A DNA stretch of 64,000 nt, from NCBI RefSeq assembly GCF_005063415.1, contig NZ_SUEG01000003.1:1-64000 (forward strand), read 5' to 3'. The notes below the pieces were generated by a model. The model worked only from the letters and a program-made list of their open reading frames with translations. It was not told the DNA's origin and ran no database searches. The stretch is from Mesorhizobium sp. (GTDB lineage Bacteria; Pseudomonadota; Alphaproteobacteria; Rhizobiales; Rhizobiaceae). Shown here in pieces: positions 18,970 through 26,767 of the stretch; the first letter of the stretch is position 1; each line of letters begins with the position of its first letter. A program made the position numbers and the translations under genes.

Positions 18970-19692
18970 ATGAAAGCGGTTATTCAATGTGGAGGAATGG
19001 GAACACGCCTCCGCCCCTTCACTTCGGTCTTGCCGAAGCCGCTCATGCCGATCGGCGCACGGCCGGTTCTCGAGATGCTTCTGAAATGGTTGCGACGCAA
19101 CGGTATTCAGGAAGTCTATATTACAACCGGGTATCTCGGCCACTTGATCCGCACCGTGTGTGGAGATGGCTCGCAGTGGAACCTGAAAATTCGATATACG
19201 CAGGAGATGGAGCCGCTTGGCACCATCGGGCCACTGTCTTTGATCAGGGATGAACTGACGGAGCCATTCATCGTTCTCAATGGCGATGTCCTTACGGATC
19301 TAAGCCTCAGTCGATTTGTAGCAGCGCACCGTAAGCACACCGATCCAGTGACGATCGCAACAGCCTGTCGTCTGATCAAGATGGATTTCGGCGTCATCGA
19401 CGAAGTCGACAATACCGTGCAGGTCTTTCGCGAGAAACCGACGCTCTCGCATCTGGTCAGCATGGGAATTTACTGCATGAACCCCGACGTTCTGCAGTTC
19501 ATCCCATCCGGCATACCCTTTGGGTTCGACGACCTGATGTTGCAGATGATGCAGAACGGCACGACCGTGCACGTGTACAAGCATGAGGGTCTCTGGCTCG
19601 ATATCGGGCGCGTCGACGACTTTCAGAACGCACAGACCATTTCCTGGGAAGACCAGTCGGCGTCGATCGAGGTCACTGCGACGGCTGCATGA
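18970..19692 (+). CDS. Sugar-1-phosphate nucleotidyltransferase
   Basis: A 240-residue single-domain enzyme of the NTP_transferase family. The N-terminal signature CGGMGTRLRPFTSVLPKPLM (residues 7-26) binds NTP and sugar phosphate; VLNGDVLTD is the metal-binding Asp region; WLDIGRVDDFQNA is the C-terminal active-site motif. It makes an NDP-sugar. It lacks the C-terminal hexapeptide domain of GlmU-like enzymes and resembles the short forms paired with LegB-like dehydratases. The start at 18970 follows GGGAGGA; an upstream start at 18928 adds 14 unconserved residues. It is the first gene of the 19-25 kb operon and should feed the dehydratase and aminotransferase that follow. Confidence 0.85.
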   Translation: MKAVIQCGGMGTRLRPFTSVLPKPLMPIGARPVLEMLLKWLRRNGIQEVYITTGYLGHLIRTVCGDGSQWNLKIRYTQEMEPLGTIGPLSLIRDELTEPFIVLNGDVLTDLSLSRFVAAHRKHTDPVTIATACRLIKMDFGVIDEVDNTVQVFREKPTLSHLVSMGIYCMNPDVLQFIPSGIPFGFDDLMLQMMQNGTTVHVYKHEGLWLDIGRVDDFQNAQTISWEDQSASIEVTATAA

Positions 19693-19738
19693 CGAAATCA
19701 CGAGCCCGGTCCCACAGTTATCAGTCTAGGAGGTTGTG

Positions 19739-20875
19739 ATGCTCTTGGTCAGTGCCCCGATCTTGGGTGTGCCGGAGAAGACTGCTTTGACCAAGGTCAT
19801 CGACAGCGGCTGGCTGACCATGGGGGAGCAGGTACGAGCCTTCGAACAAGCTTTTGCCGACGTGCATGGCGCGGAGGATTGCGTCGCGGTCAGCTCTTGT
19901 ACCGCAGCACTTCATCTCATTTTGCACGCACTTGGTATCGGACCGGGCGACGAGGTGCTGGTGCCATCCTTGACTTTCGTGGCGACCGCGAATGCGGTCC
20001 TCTATGTCGGTGCGACGCCGGTCTTCGTCGACATCGAGTCAGCCGACGTGCCGCTGATGTCGATCGTGGAAGCCGAAGCGAAATGCACGACCCGCACCAA
20101 GGCAATCATTCTCGTCCATTTCGCCGGCTACCTCGCCGATCGGGAACAATGGCAGAGGTTCGCCCGTGCCCGGGGGCTGCATATCGTCGAGGACGCGGCG
20201 CATGCGCCGGGCTTGAAGGAGGTGGGGACATTTGGTGCCGCGGCCGCCTTCAGCTTCTACGGCAACAAGAACATGACCACGGCGGAAGGCGGGGCTGTGA
20301 TCGCCAGGGATGCCGGTCTGCTCGAGACAATCCGCCAGGCGCGTGGACATGGGATGACCACCGGGACACGTCAAAGGCTGAACAGCCGCACCCCTCAGTA
20401 TGATGTCACCATGCTCGGATTCAACTATCGCATGGATGAATTGCGGGCTGCGATCGGACTGGTCCAGCTGCAAAATTTGCAGGAGTGGAATGAGATCAGG
20501 CGTATCCTGGTCATGCTGTATCGCCGTCTCATAGCCAAGCATTGCCCGGCCGTGACCATCCCGTTCCACGAGCCGCGGACGTCGGCCTACCACATCATGC
20601 CTATCCTTTTGCCACGTTACGCCGACAGGCAAGACGTCATCGACGCACTGCGCGCGCAAGGGATACAAACCACTATCCACTACCCGCCGGTGCACCAGAT
20701 GACGCTCTATCGTGAGCTTATTCCCGGTACTCATTTACCGCGCACTGAAGATTTCGCGCAGCGCGAGCTGACGGTACCGCTGCATCCGCAGGTCACAGCA
20801 CCTTTGGTCGAAACGGTGGTTGTCGCTCTTGCCGCAGCGGTTAACAGTTGCGCCCAGACAGGAACAGCCGCATGA
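19739..20875 (+). CDS. DegT/DnrJ/EryC1-family sugar aminotransferase
   Basis: A 378-residue PLP enzyme that transfers an amino group to a keto-sugar nucleotide. Internal aldimine Lys177 is in FYGNKNMTTAEGG; EDAAHAPG (residues 151-158) is the cofactor-binding motif and GWLTMGEQVRAFE the N-terminal signature. The ATG at 19739 follows AGGAGG; a GTG immediately before it is too close to that site. The stop overlaps the next start (ATGA). With the 4,6-dehydratase two genes on, the expected product is an NDP-4-amino-4,6-dideoxyhexose. The exact hexose is not deducible. Confidence 0.85.
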   Translation: MLLVSAPILGVPEKTALTKVIDSGWLTMGEQVRAFEQAFADVHGAEDCVAVSSCTAALHLILHALGIGPGDEVLVPSLTFVATANAVLYVGATPVFVDIESADVPLMSIVEAEAKCTTRTKAIILVHFAGYLADREQWQRFARARGLHIVEDAAHAPGLKEVGTFGAAAAFSFYGNKNMTTAEGGAVIARDAGLLETIRQARGHGMTTGTRQRLNSRTPQYDVTMLGFNYRMDELRAAIGLVQLQNLQEWNEIRRILVMLYRRLIAKHCPAVTIPFHEPRTSAYHIMPILLPRYADRQDVIDALRAQGIQTTIHYPPVHQMTLYRELIPGTHLPRTEDFAQRELTVPLHPQVTAPLVETVVVALAAAVNSCAQTGTAA

Positions 20876-21546
20876 ATGCCCTAGACCTAGCCATTCACCG
20901 GCCTAACGTCTCGAGCGCCGCCCATGGGTCTGTGAGACGAGCAATTGATCTCGTCGTTGCTGCGGCCGCGGCGATCGTCTTCGCTCCGCTGATGCTGCTG
21001 ATTGCCGTGGCGCTGCTGCTGGAAGGTGGTCGGCCCATCTTCTTTACGCAGACCCGCGTCGGGGCCGGTGCTCGCCCATTCCGCATGTACAAGTTCCGCA
21101 AGTTCAGCGTGCAATGCGATCCCGGTGGCTTGGCGCTGACCATGGCCGATGACAGCCGCATGACGCCGGTAGGACGGTTCCTCGCCGCCACCAAGTTCGA
21201 CGAGCTGCCGCAGCTTTGGAACGTCTTCAGAGGCGAGATGGCAATCGTCGGGCCGCGCCCGGAGAGCCTTGTCTTCGCCGATTGTTTTCGCGGGAGCTTC
21301 GAGGGTATTTTACAATACAAGCCAGGCTTGCTGGGTCCAGCCCAGGTCCTCTTCCGGAATGAAGCGCATTTTTATCCGGGATCCGTGGACCCGCTACTGT
21401 TCTACCGCGAGGTTCTGTTTCCTGCCAAAGCCAGGCTCGACCTTTCCTATTATCCGCAGCGCACGATCGTCTCCGATGTCGTGTGGATGGTGCGCGGGCT
21501 GCTGGCGGTGCTTGGCGTCGTTTCGCCGCCGCCGATCGGAACTTGA
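20872..21546 (+). CDS. Small initiating phosphoglycosyl transferase (PglC/WcaJ-type sugar transferase)
   Basis: A 224-residue monotopic phosphoglycosyl transferase that loads the first sugar phosphate onto undecaprenyl phosphate. A re-entrant hydrophobic helix lies at about residues 24-50. The catalytic Asp-Glu pair is D110-E111 in KFDELPQLWNVF, followed by GEMAIVGPRPE. It lacks the extra membrane region of large WbaP/ExoY-fusion types and is close in size to PglC, which uses a diamino-trideoxy sugar. Placed directly after the aminotransferase and before the LegB-like dehydratase, it plausibly uses their product. The usual KFRSM motif is KFRKF here. Confidence 0.85.
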   Translation: MNALDLAIHRPNVSSAAHGSVRRAIDLVVAAAAAIVFAPLMLLIAVALLLEGGRPIFFTQTRVGAGARPFRMYKFRKFSVQCDPGGLALTMADDSRMTPVGRFLAATKFDELPQLWNVFRGEMAIVGPRPESLVFADCFRGSFEGILQYKPGLLGPAQVLFRNEAHFYPGSVDPLLFYREVLFPAKARLDLSYYPQRTIVSDVVWMVRGLLAVLGVVSPPPIGT

Positions 21547-21620
21547 GAGCAGGTGGGACATCCGCGCTCTCGTGGATTTGCAAAGTCAGTGCCTCACGTC
21601 ATAGGGGGAACGCTTGGGTC

Positions 21621-22625
21621 ATGGCATACAAGGGCAGGAAAGTTCTGGTTACGGGTGCCGATGGGTTCATCGGTTCGCATCTCACCGAAGCACTCGTCCG
21701 TAGCGGTGCCGACGTCACGGCGGTGGCTCTCTATAATTCCTTCGACAGCCACGGCTGGCTGGACGATTTACCGGACACCATACGAAGCCAGCTGAACCTC
21801 ATCCGCGGCGATGTTCGCGACAGCGCGTTCCTTAATCGGATAGTGCGTGGCCAGGCGGTCGTGTTTCATCTCGCCGCACTGATCGCTATCCCGTATTCGT
21901 ATGCGGCCGCCCAGTCCTATGTGGAAACCAACATCCTGGGCACGGTCAACGTCCTCGAAGCGGCGCGCCAATGGGAGACTGAGCGTGTGGTGCACACCTC
22001 GACAAGCGAGGTCTATGGCACCGCGCTGACAATGCCTATCAGCGAATCCCACCCTTTGCAGGGACAGTCGCCATATTCGGCATCCAAGATCGGTGCGGAC
22101 ATGATGGCGGAGTCCTACGCCAGATCGTTCGACATCCCCGTGGTTATCATGCGGCCGTTCAATACGTACGGCCCACGCCAAAGTGAGCGGGCCATCGTAC
22201 CGACCATCATACGTCAGGCTCTCGACAAAAAATGCCCGGCGATCATGGTGGGAGACACAAGCCCGATCCGCGATCTTACTTTCGTGGAAGACACTGCGGC
22301 GGCGTTTTTGACCGCAGGTTCGGCCGAGCTCGAATTTGGCCGTGCCTACAATGCCGGAAGCCAGCGCGCTGTGACGATCTCGGACATATTGGATCTGGTG
22401 ATCGAATTGAGTGGCTGCAAGAAACCGATTCACCGCGACGAGCGCCGCCTGCGGCCGCAGAATTCCGAGGTGCGTGCGTTGCTGGCCGATTCTTCGCTCC
22501 TCGAAAGCAAGACTGGATGGCGCGCCCAGACCAGCCTGCGCGAAGGCTTGGAGCGGACCATCGGATGGTGGCAAGGGCGCCTCAGCGAAGGCCGGGTGCG
22601 ACACGAAATGGGCTACATGACATGA
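21621..22625 (+). CDS. LegB-like NAD-dependent sugar-nucleotide 4,6-dehydratase
   Basis: A 334-residue extended short-chain dehydrogenase. It has the NAD site TGADGFIGSH (residues 11-20), a substrate region YNSFDSHGWLDDL, HLAALIAIPYSY, TSEVYG and the catalytic YSASK. The YNS/GWLDDL and AALIAIPYSY stretches are characteristic of the LegB group acting on NDP-N-acetylhexosamine. It would supply the 4-keto-6-deoxy sugar for the aminotransferase. The start at 21621 follows AGGGGGAA; an upstream frame start lies in the previous gene. No legionaminate synthase or CMP-transferase gene is present, so the product is more likely an aminodideoxyhexose than a nonulosonic acid. Confidence 0.85.
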   Translation: MAYKGRKVLVTGADGFIGSHLTEALVRSGADVTAVALYNSFDSHGWLDDLPDTIRSQLNLIRGDVRDSAFLNRIVRGQAVVFHLAALIAIPYSYAAAQSYVETNILGTVNVLEAARQWETERVVHTSTSEVYGTALTMPISESHPLQGQSPYSASKIGADMMAESYARSFDIPVVIMRPFNTYGPRQSERAIVPTIIRQALDKKCPAIMVGDTSPIRDLTFVEDTAAAFLTAGSAELEFGRAYNAGSQRAVTISDILDLVIELSGCKKPIHRDERRLRPQNSEVRALLADSSLLESKTGWRAQTSLREGLERTIGWWQGRLSEGRVRHEMGYMT

Positions 22626-23896
22626 CCTTTCGCCCGCGTGGGCTGGCTCCACTGTTGATTGCGGCTGCCTTGTCGTTGGATTTGTCCACGGCCGGTGGCC
22701 GGCAAGACAGCGCGCCGACACAGTTTGTCGCGCCAGTGATGATGGATCTGCCCGATTATCTCCAACCCGTGACGGATCCAGCCTTCGGGACAATTTTCAT
22801 GCGCATTACCAAGCCTGGCGCTCTTGGCAATGGCGTCGTATGCGAGAAAAAATTTTGCAGCCACCGTTATTCCAGCTCCCAGGCGTGGAATTCAGACCAG
22901 AGTCTCCTCGTCATCACCAATGGCTGCAATGGCATGTGCTTTTTCGACGGGCAGACCTATGTCCCGCTTTTCCGTCGCGCTCGATCGGCTGAATGCGAAT
23001 GGCATCCGCAAAATGCCGATCTGATGATTTGCGTTCAGGACCGGAAAATCTCGACCTGGGCGCCGCGGACCAATCGCGAAGACGTGCTGTTCGTGTCGCC
23101 GAATTACCATGATCTTCAGTTCGGGCCGTCCAAAGGCAATCCCAGCCGTAACGGCGATCGCATAGCAGTGCGCGCAATCCGTGGCGATGGTGCGATGGTT
23201 GCCTTTGCCTATGATCTCAAGCAGCGCCGGAAATTTCCGGACATCGATCTTGCCCAACTTGCCGGAACCGTCAGCGCCTGCTCGATCTCCCCGCTCGGAG
23301 CGAACATCCTGTGCTTTCAGAACGTGAAGGAAGACACAGAACAGCGAGCTGTTTTCTCCGTCGACGGGACGTTGCGGCAGAGATGGACGGACCATCATCG
23401 GCCCGGCCATGGCGATATGACGGTCGATGAAGACGGCAGCGAAGTTTTCGTGGGCATCAGCAAATCCGACCCTGACAAATATCACGTCATCAAAAGGAGA
23501 CTGGTCGACGGGAAGGTCACCTCGCTTATGAAGTTTGGCGAAGCCGAGCATGCGTCCGTGCGGGCACTGGACAGGAGCGGCTGGGTGTTCGTGAGCTATG
23601 GCGGCAATCCCGATGAGATCTCTGCCAATCCCGACTGGGCGCCATATGCGCGAGAGGTGATCGCGCTGCGCCTCGATGGCAGCGGTGACGTTCGACGGGT
23701 CACGCAAACCCATAACGTCCCGTCCGACTATTGGAGCGAAACCCATGCCTCGCCGTCACCCGACGGCTCTCAGGTAATCTGGTCGAGCAACTGGGGCGTG
23801 CCTGGCGGGCCGGTCTACGAATTCATCACCCGTCTCGATTGGCCGGAAGAGCCGCGGTCGAACCAGAAGGAGATTGCCGCCAATGGTCCTCGTTAA
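22622..23896 (+). CDS. Secreted propeller-like protein of unknown function
   Basis: A 424-residue protein with a probable N-terminal signal (RPRGLAPLLIAAALSLDL). Its start overlaps the dehydratase stop (ATGA). The mature part has repeated short strands of the kind seen in TolB/WD40-like or oligogalacturonate-lyase-like beta-propellers (SSSQAWNSDQSLLVI, ASPSPDGSQVIWSSNW), and four or more Cys residues near its start (CEKKFCS, CNGMC, CEWH) that could form disulfides. It has no obvious catalytic signature. Its place between sugar biosynthesis and export genes suggests a periplasmic or surface role in processing or binding the polysaccharide. I do not recognise a named family. Confidence 0.6.
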   Translation: MTFRPRGLAPLLIAAALSLDLSTAGGRQDSAPTQFVAPVMMDLPDYLQPVTDPAFGTIFMRITKPGALGNGVVCEKKFCSHRYSSSQAWNSDQSLLVITNGCNGMCFFDGQTYVPLFRRARSAECEWHPQNADLMICVQDRKISTWAPRTNREDVLFVSPNYHDLQFGPSKGNPSRNGDRIAVRAIRGDGAMVAFAYDLKQRRKFPDIDLAQLAGTVSACSISPLGANILCFQNVKEDTEQRAVFSVDGTLRQRWTDHHRPGHGDMTVDEDGSEVFVGISKSDPDKYHVIKRRLVDGKVTSLMKFGEAEHASVRALDRSGWVFVSYGGNPDEISANPDWAPYAREVIALRLDGSGDVRRVTQTHNVPSDYWSETHASPSPDGSQVIWSSNWGVPGGPVYEFITRLDWPEEPRSNQKEIAANGPR

Positions 23897-25145
23897 TCGA
23901 ATCCTTCTTGTCGCGCTCGGTATGCTGGCTACCGTGGAAACGGCCGCTGCAGCGGAAGCGCGGGTTGCTTATCGACTTTCCGCCGGCGATACCGTCGAGA
24001 TAGGAATTGCCTCCATCTCTGAGCGAACGCAACGTGCGGTGGTCCAGATGGACGGCACGATCGCGCTTCCCGAAGTCGGGATGGTTTCGGTGGGCGGCCT
24101 GACTCCGGCCGAATTGCAGACACGCATGCAGACGATCTTGCCAACCAAGATATTCCACCAGCGGCTGCCTGACGGGCGGGAGCAAATGATCGTCATCAAG
24201 CCGACAGACGTGACCGCCGTGGTTGCAGAGTACAGGCCGATCTATGTGACCGGCGACGTGCTTACTCCCGGACAGCAGGCCTACCGCCCGCTGATGACCG
24301 TGCGGCAGGCGATTGCCGTGTCAGGTGGTTTCAGCCTTTTGCGGTCCCGGGCAACTCAGGTTGGCCCCGATCCGGTGGATCTGCGGCGCGATTATGAGTC
24401 GCTTTGGGGGGAATACACGCGAGACTATTTTCACAGCGCCCGTCTCCGCGCCGAACTTCAGGGTAAGTCGACTTTCGACATGCAGCCACCACAAGGGTCG
24501 CCTTTGCAGGCAAGTTTTGCGTCGGCGATCGCGCAGGCCGAAGCAGAAGGGCTGAAGCTCTCGTTGGACAATTTCCAGAAAGAGCAGAGCTTTCTTGATA
24601 AAAGCGGCAAGGATGCTGCTGCACAAACCGAGACCTTGCTCGAGCGCGAGAAGGCCGAAGCGGATGGGGTGAAGGCGGACGAAGACGAGCTGGCGCGCGT
24701 AAGAAAAGCGTTTGAGTCGGGAAATCTAACCAATACCCGGCTCGCCGACGTCCGGCGCGCTTTGGTTCTCTCTTCCAGCCGGGCGCTCGAAACCTCGGTT
24801 GAACTTATGAGAGCACGACGTCAGCAGGACGATTTTGCCAGACAGCACGAACGCAATGACAACCAAAGAAGGATCGGTCTGCTGACCGAGCTGAAGGATA
24901 CCAATGTGCGTCTTGCCGACGTCAGCGCAAGACTTCGCGCCGCCAGCCAGAAGTTGCAGCCCACGGGCGCGGCCGCCCTGCCGTTGCCGGTTGCCGGCGA
25001 AAGGATCCAGGCCGAGGTCACGATCGTTCGCAAAGTCGACGAAGAATGGCGGAAACAGCCGGCCCAAGAAGACACCGAGGTCATGCCGGGAGACACGATC
25101 GAGGTCAGGTTCAGCAGCGCTCTCGAAAACGCGGCGACGCGATAG
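23883..25145 (+). CDS. Wza/ExoF-type polysaccharide export protein
   Basis: A 420-residue periplasmic/outer-membrane protein with signal peptide LLVALGMLATVETAAA. The polysaccharide export (poly_export) domain starts with YRLSAGDTVEIGI, followed by an SLBB-like segment (IYVTGDVLTPGQQAYRPLMTV). A long charged helical region at about residues 190-360 is typical of ExoF-like proteins, which are longer than Wza. A C-terminal strand with MPGDTIEVRF closes it. The start at 23883 uses AAGGAG and overlaps the propeller gene by 14 bases. Its inner-membrane partner would be the Wzc-like protein at 7.1-9.3 kb. No lipobox Cys is evident. Confidence 0.85.
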   Translation: MVLVNRILLVALGMLATVETAAAAEARVAYRLSAGDTVEIGIASISERTQRAVVQMDGTIALPEVGMVSVGGLTPAELQTRMQTILPTKIFHQRLPDGREQMIVIKPTDVTAVVAEYRPIYVTGDVLTPGQQAYRPLMTVRQAIAVSGGFSLLRSRATQVGPDPVDLRRDYESLWGEYTRDYFHSARLRAELQGKSTFDMQPPQGSPLQASFASAIAQAEAEGLKLSLDNFQKEQSFLDKSGKDAAAQTETLLEREKAEADGVKADEDELARVRKAFESGNLTNTRLADVRRALVLSSSRALETSVELMRARRQQDDFARQHERNDNQRRIGLLTELKDTNVRLADVSARLRAASQKLQPTGAAALPLPVAGERIQAEVTIVRKVDEEWRKQPAQEDTEVMPGDTIEVRFSSALENAATR

Positions 25146-25163
25146 ACCGGGCCGCCGTACTGC

Positions 25164-25182
25164 CGGTTGAGTTTGGCAACCG
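25164..25182. terminator. Weak stem-loop between convergent genes
   Basis: CGGTTG (25164-25169) and CAACCG (25177-25182) flank a 7-base loop in the short gap between the export gene (+) and the HlyD-like gene (-). A short pyrimidine-rich stretch follows on the + strand. Confidence 0.35.
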
Positions 25183-25184
25183 CT

Positions 25185-26729
25185 TTACTGCCTGAAGGCT
25201 CTGGAAAACTGATCGGTAAGAGGCTTCATCAAGTAGGACCAGACGCTGCGCTCGTCGGTTCTTATGTGGACTTCGGCGGGCATGCCGGGTTTGAGTATTT
25301 TGTCTCCTGTCAGGCAGGTCGCTTCATTCTCGACGTCGATGCGCGCCGAAAAATAGGAAAGCTGGCGTTGCTGATCCTTGATCAGATCTGCTGAGACGCG
25401 GTTGACTGAGCCTTCGCAAGCAGGTGTGGTGCCGGCGTCGAACGCCGGAAAACGGATCGACACCTGCTGTCCGGGATGAATCTCATCGATACGCGACGGC
25501 GGAATCGAAGCGTCGACGACAAGGTTGTCGGAATCGGGCACAATCATCATGAGCACCTCTCCAGCGCCAATCACGCCGCCGACGGTGTGGACCGAGGATT
25601 CTTGTACCGTGCCCGATTGCGGGGAACGAATGTCTGTCCTGCCGAGTTCGTCTTCGGCCACCACCTTGCGCTCACTGAGTTCGGTCTGCTTGGCTTCCGT
25701 TTCGCGAAGTTCGTTGGTCACGTCGCTCCGCATTTGTTCGTCGAGCTGAAGCACCTGCAGGTCCGTTTCACTGATGTGAGCTTGTACCTCCGCTATCGCT
25801 GCGACAAGGCGTCCCGATTCGCCGCGAGTCCGGGTCTTCTCCAGGCTGACATTGCTCAACCGCTCCTTGGACACCAACTTCTTTGCGTAGAGAGATTCGA
25901 CATCTGTAAGGTTCTTGGTCAGCAGATCCAGAGACTCATCCGTAGCAGACTGCTGCGATTTGAGGCCATCGATCTGACGTTCCAGCTGCTTCGCGCGGCT
26001 TTGCAATTGTGCCTTCTGGCCAGCCAGCGCCGCAGCACGACTTTCAAACAAGGCACGCTCGCCACTGACAAGTGCCACCACTTGCGGGTCACCCATTTGA
26101 GCCCGAAGGTCGGGCGGGATCTGCATTTCCGGCAGACCCTGGCGCTCGGCCTCCAGTCGGGCCAGACGAATGGTGGCTCGATTGAGATCCTCGGTGATTA
26201 TCTGCAGGTTTGCTCGGGTCAAGGTGTTGTCCAGCCTGACCAACACGTCGCCGGCCTTCACATGATCGCCGTCCTGCGCGAAGATTCCGCCGATGGTGCC
26301 GCCGGTTTGATGCTGGACTTTTTTTATGTTGCTTTCGACCACCACAGTCGCAGGCGCAATCACCGCGCCGGCAATCTTGGTCAATCCCAACCAGAGCCCT
26401 CCGCCAAAGATCAACAGCAAACTGGTTGCCAGGCCCAAGAGCAGATTGGCCCGGATGCCATCCGGATCTGGCTTCGTCTCCAACGAACGGCTCTCGCCAC
26501 CGGCGGCGACGTATGACGACACGGTAACGGTAGAGCGATACTTCACATATGCCCGGCTGCACCTTTGTGCGGCGGAACGACAATTCGCTACCAAACTCCG
26601 GACCAGATTACCCCAAGGTAGATTGGCTCGAATGCCATCCGACTCCGGCTTCGCCCCGGTCGGCTGGCCTTCGCCGCCAACCGCAGCATATGACGACATG
26701 GTCACGTTAGACACTAAGCAATACCTCAC
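25185..26729 (-). CDS. HlyD/PrsE-family type I secretion membrane-fusion protein with duplicated N-terminus
   Basis: A periplasmic adaptor bridging the inner-membrane ABC exporter to an outer-membrane channel. After a membrane anchor (LLLGLATSLLLIFGGGLWLGL, about residues 95-115) come a lipoyl/barrel half (VQHQTGGTIGGIFAQDGDHV), a long coiled coil at about 170-350, and the closing barrel (RSPQSGTVQESSVHTVGGVI). The full frame is 514 residues from the GTG at 26729, overlapping the prsD-like stop as GTGA; an ATG at 26699 is also possible. Residues 11-45 repeat as 70-104, so a shorter protein starting at the GTG of the second unit (26522) is plausible. Substrates may be RTX proteins such as those at 1-2 kb. 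Confidence 0.85.
   Translation of the reverse strand: MRYCLVSNVTMSSYAAVGGEGQPTGAKPESDGIRANLPWGNLVRSLVANCRSAAQRCSRAYVKYRSTVTVSSYVAAGGESRSLETKPDPDGIRANLLLGLATSLLLIFGGGLWLGLTKIAGAVIAPATVVVESNIKKVQHQTGGTIGGIFAQDGDHVKAGDVLVRLDNTLTRANLQIITEDLNRATIRLARLEAERQGLPEMQIPPDLRAQMGDPQVVALVSGERALFESRAAALAGQKAQLQSRAKQLERQIDGLKSQQSATDESLDLLTKNLTDVESLYAKKLVSKERLSNVSLEKTRTRGESGRLVAAIAEVQAHISETDLQVLQLDEQMRSDVTNELRETEAKQTELSERKVVAEDELGRTDIRSPQSGTVQESSVHTVGGVIGAGEVLMMIVPDSDNLVVDASIPPSRIDEIHPGQQVSIRFPAFDAGTTPACEGSVNRVSADLIKDQQRQLSYFSARIDVENEATCLTGDKILKPGMPAEVHIRTDERSVWSYLMKPLTDQFSRAFRQ
26443..26584. repeat. Tandem duplication of the prsD-prsE junction, inner copy
   Basis: This copy matches 26620-26767 at an offset of 177 bp (59 codons), apart from a 6-bp difference. 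Read on the - strand, it carries a second, non-functional version of the prsD-like 3' end and stop, followed by the start region of the prsE-like gene, with GTG where the other copy has ATG. Because 177 is a multiple of three, the reading frame of the adaptor stays open. Confidence 0.9.
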
Positions 26730-26767
26730 GCATGCCCGCTTGCACCGTGCTGCAGCGGAACGACAAT
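26620..26767. repeat. Tandem duplication of the prsD-prsE junction, outer copy
   Basis: The outer copy includes the real 3' end and stop of the ABC exporter gene and the first start of the adaptor. It differs from the inner copy by scattered substitutions and six extra bases (ACTAAG region, about 26713), so the duplication is not recent. Confidence 0.9.

Noticed and set aside
18970-22625. Complete legionaminic acid pathway
   Set aside because: Only LegB-like and aminotransferase steps are present; hydrolysing epimerase, synthase and CMP-transferase genes are missing.
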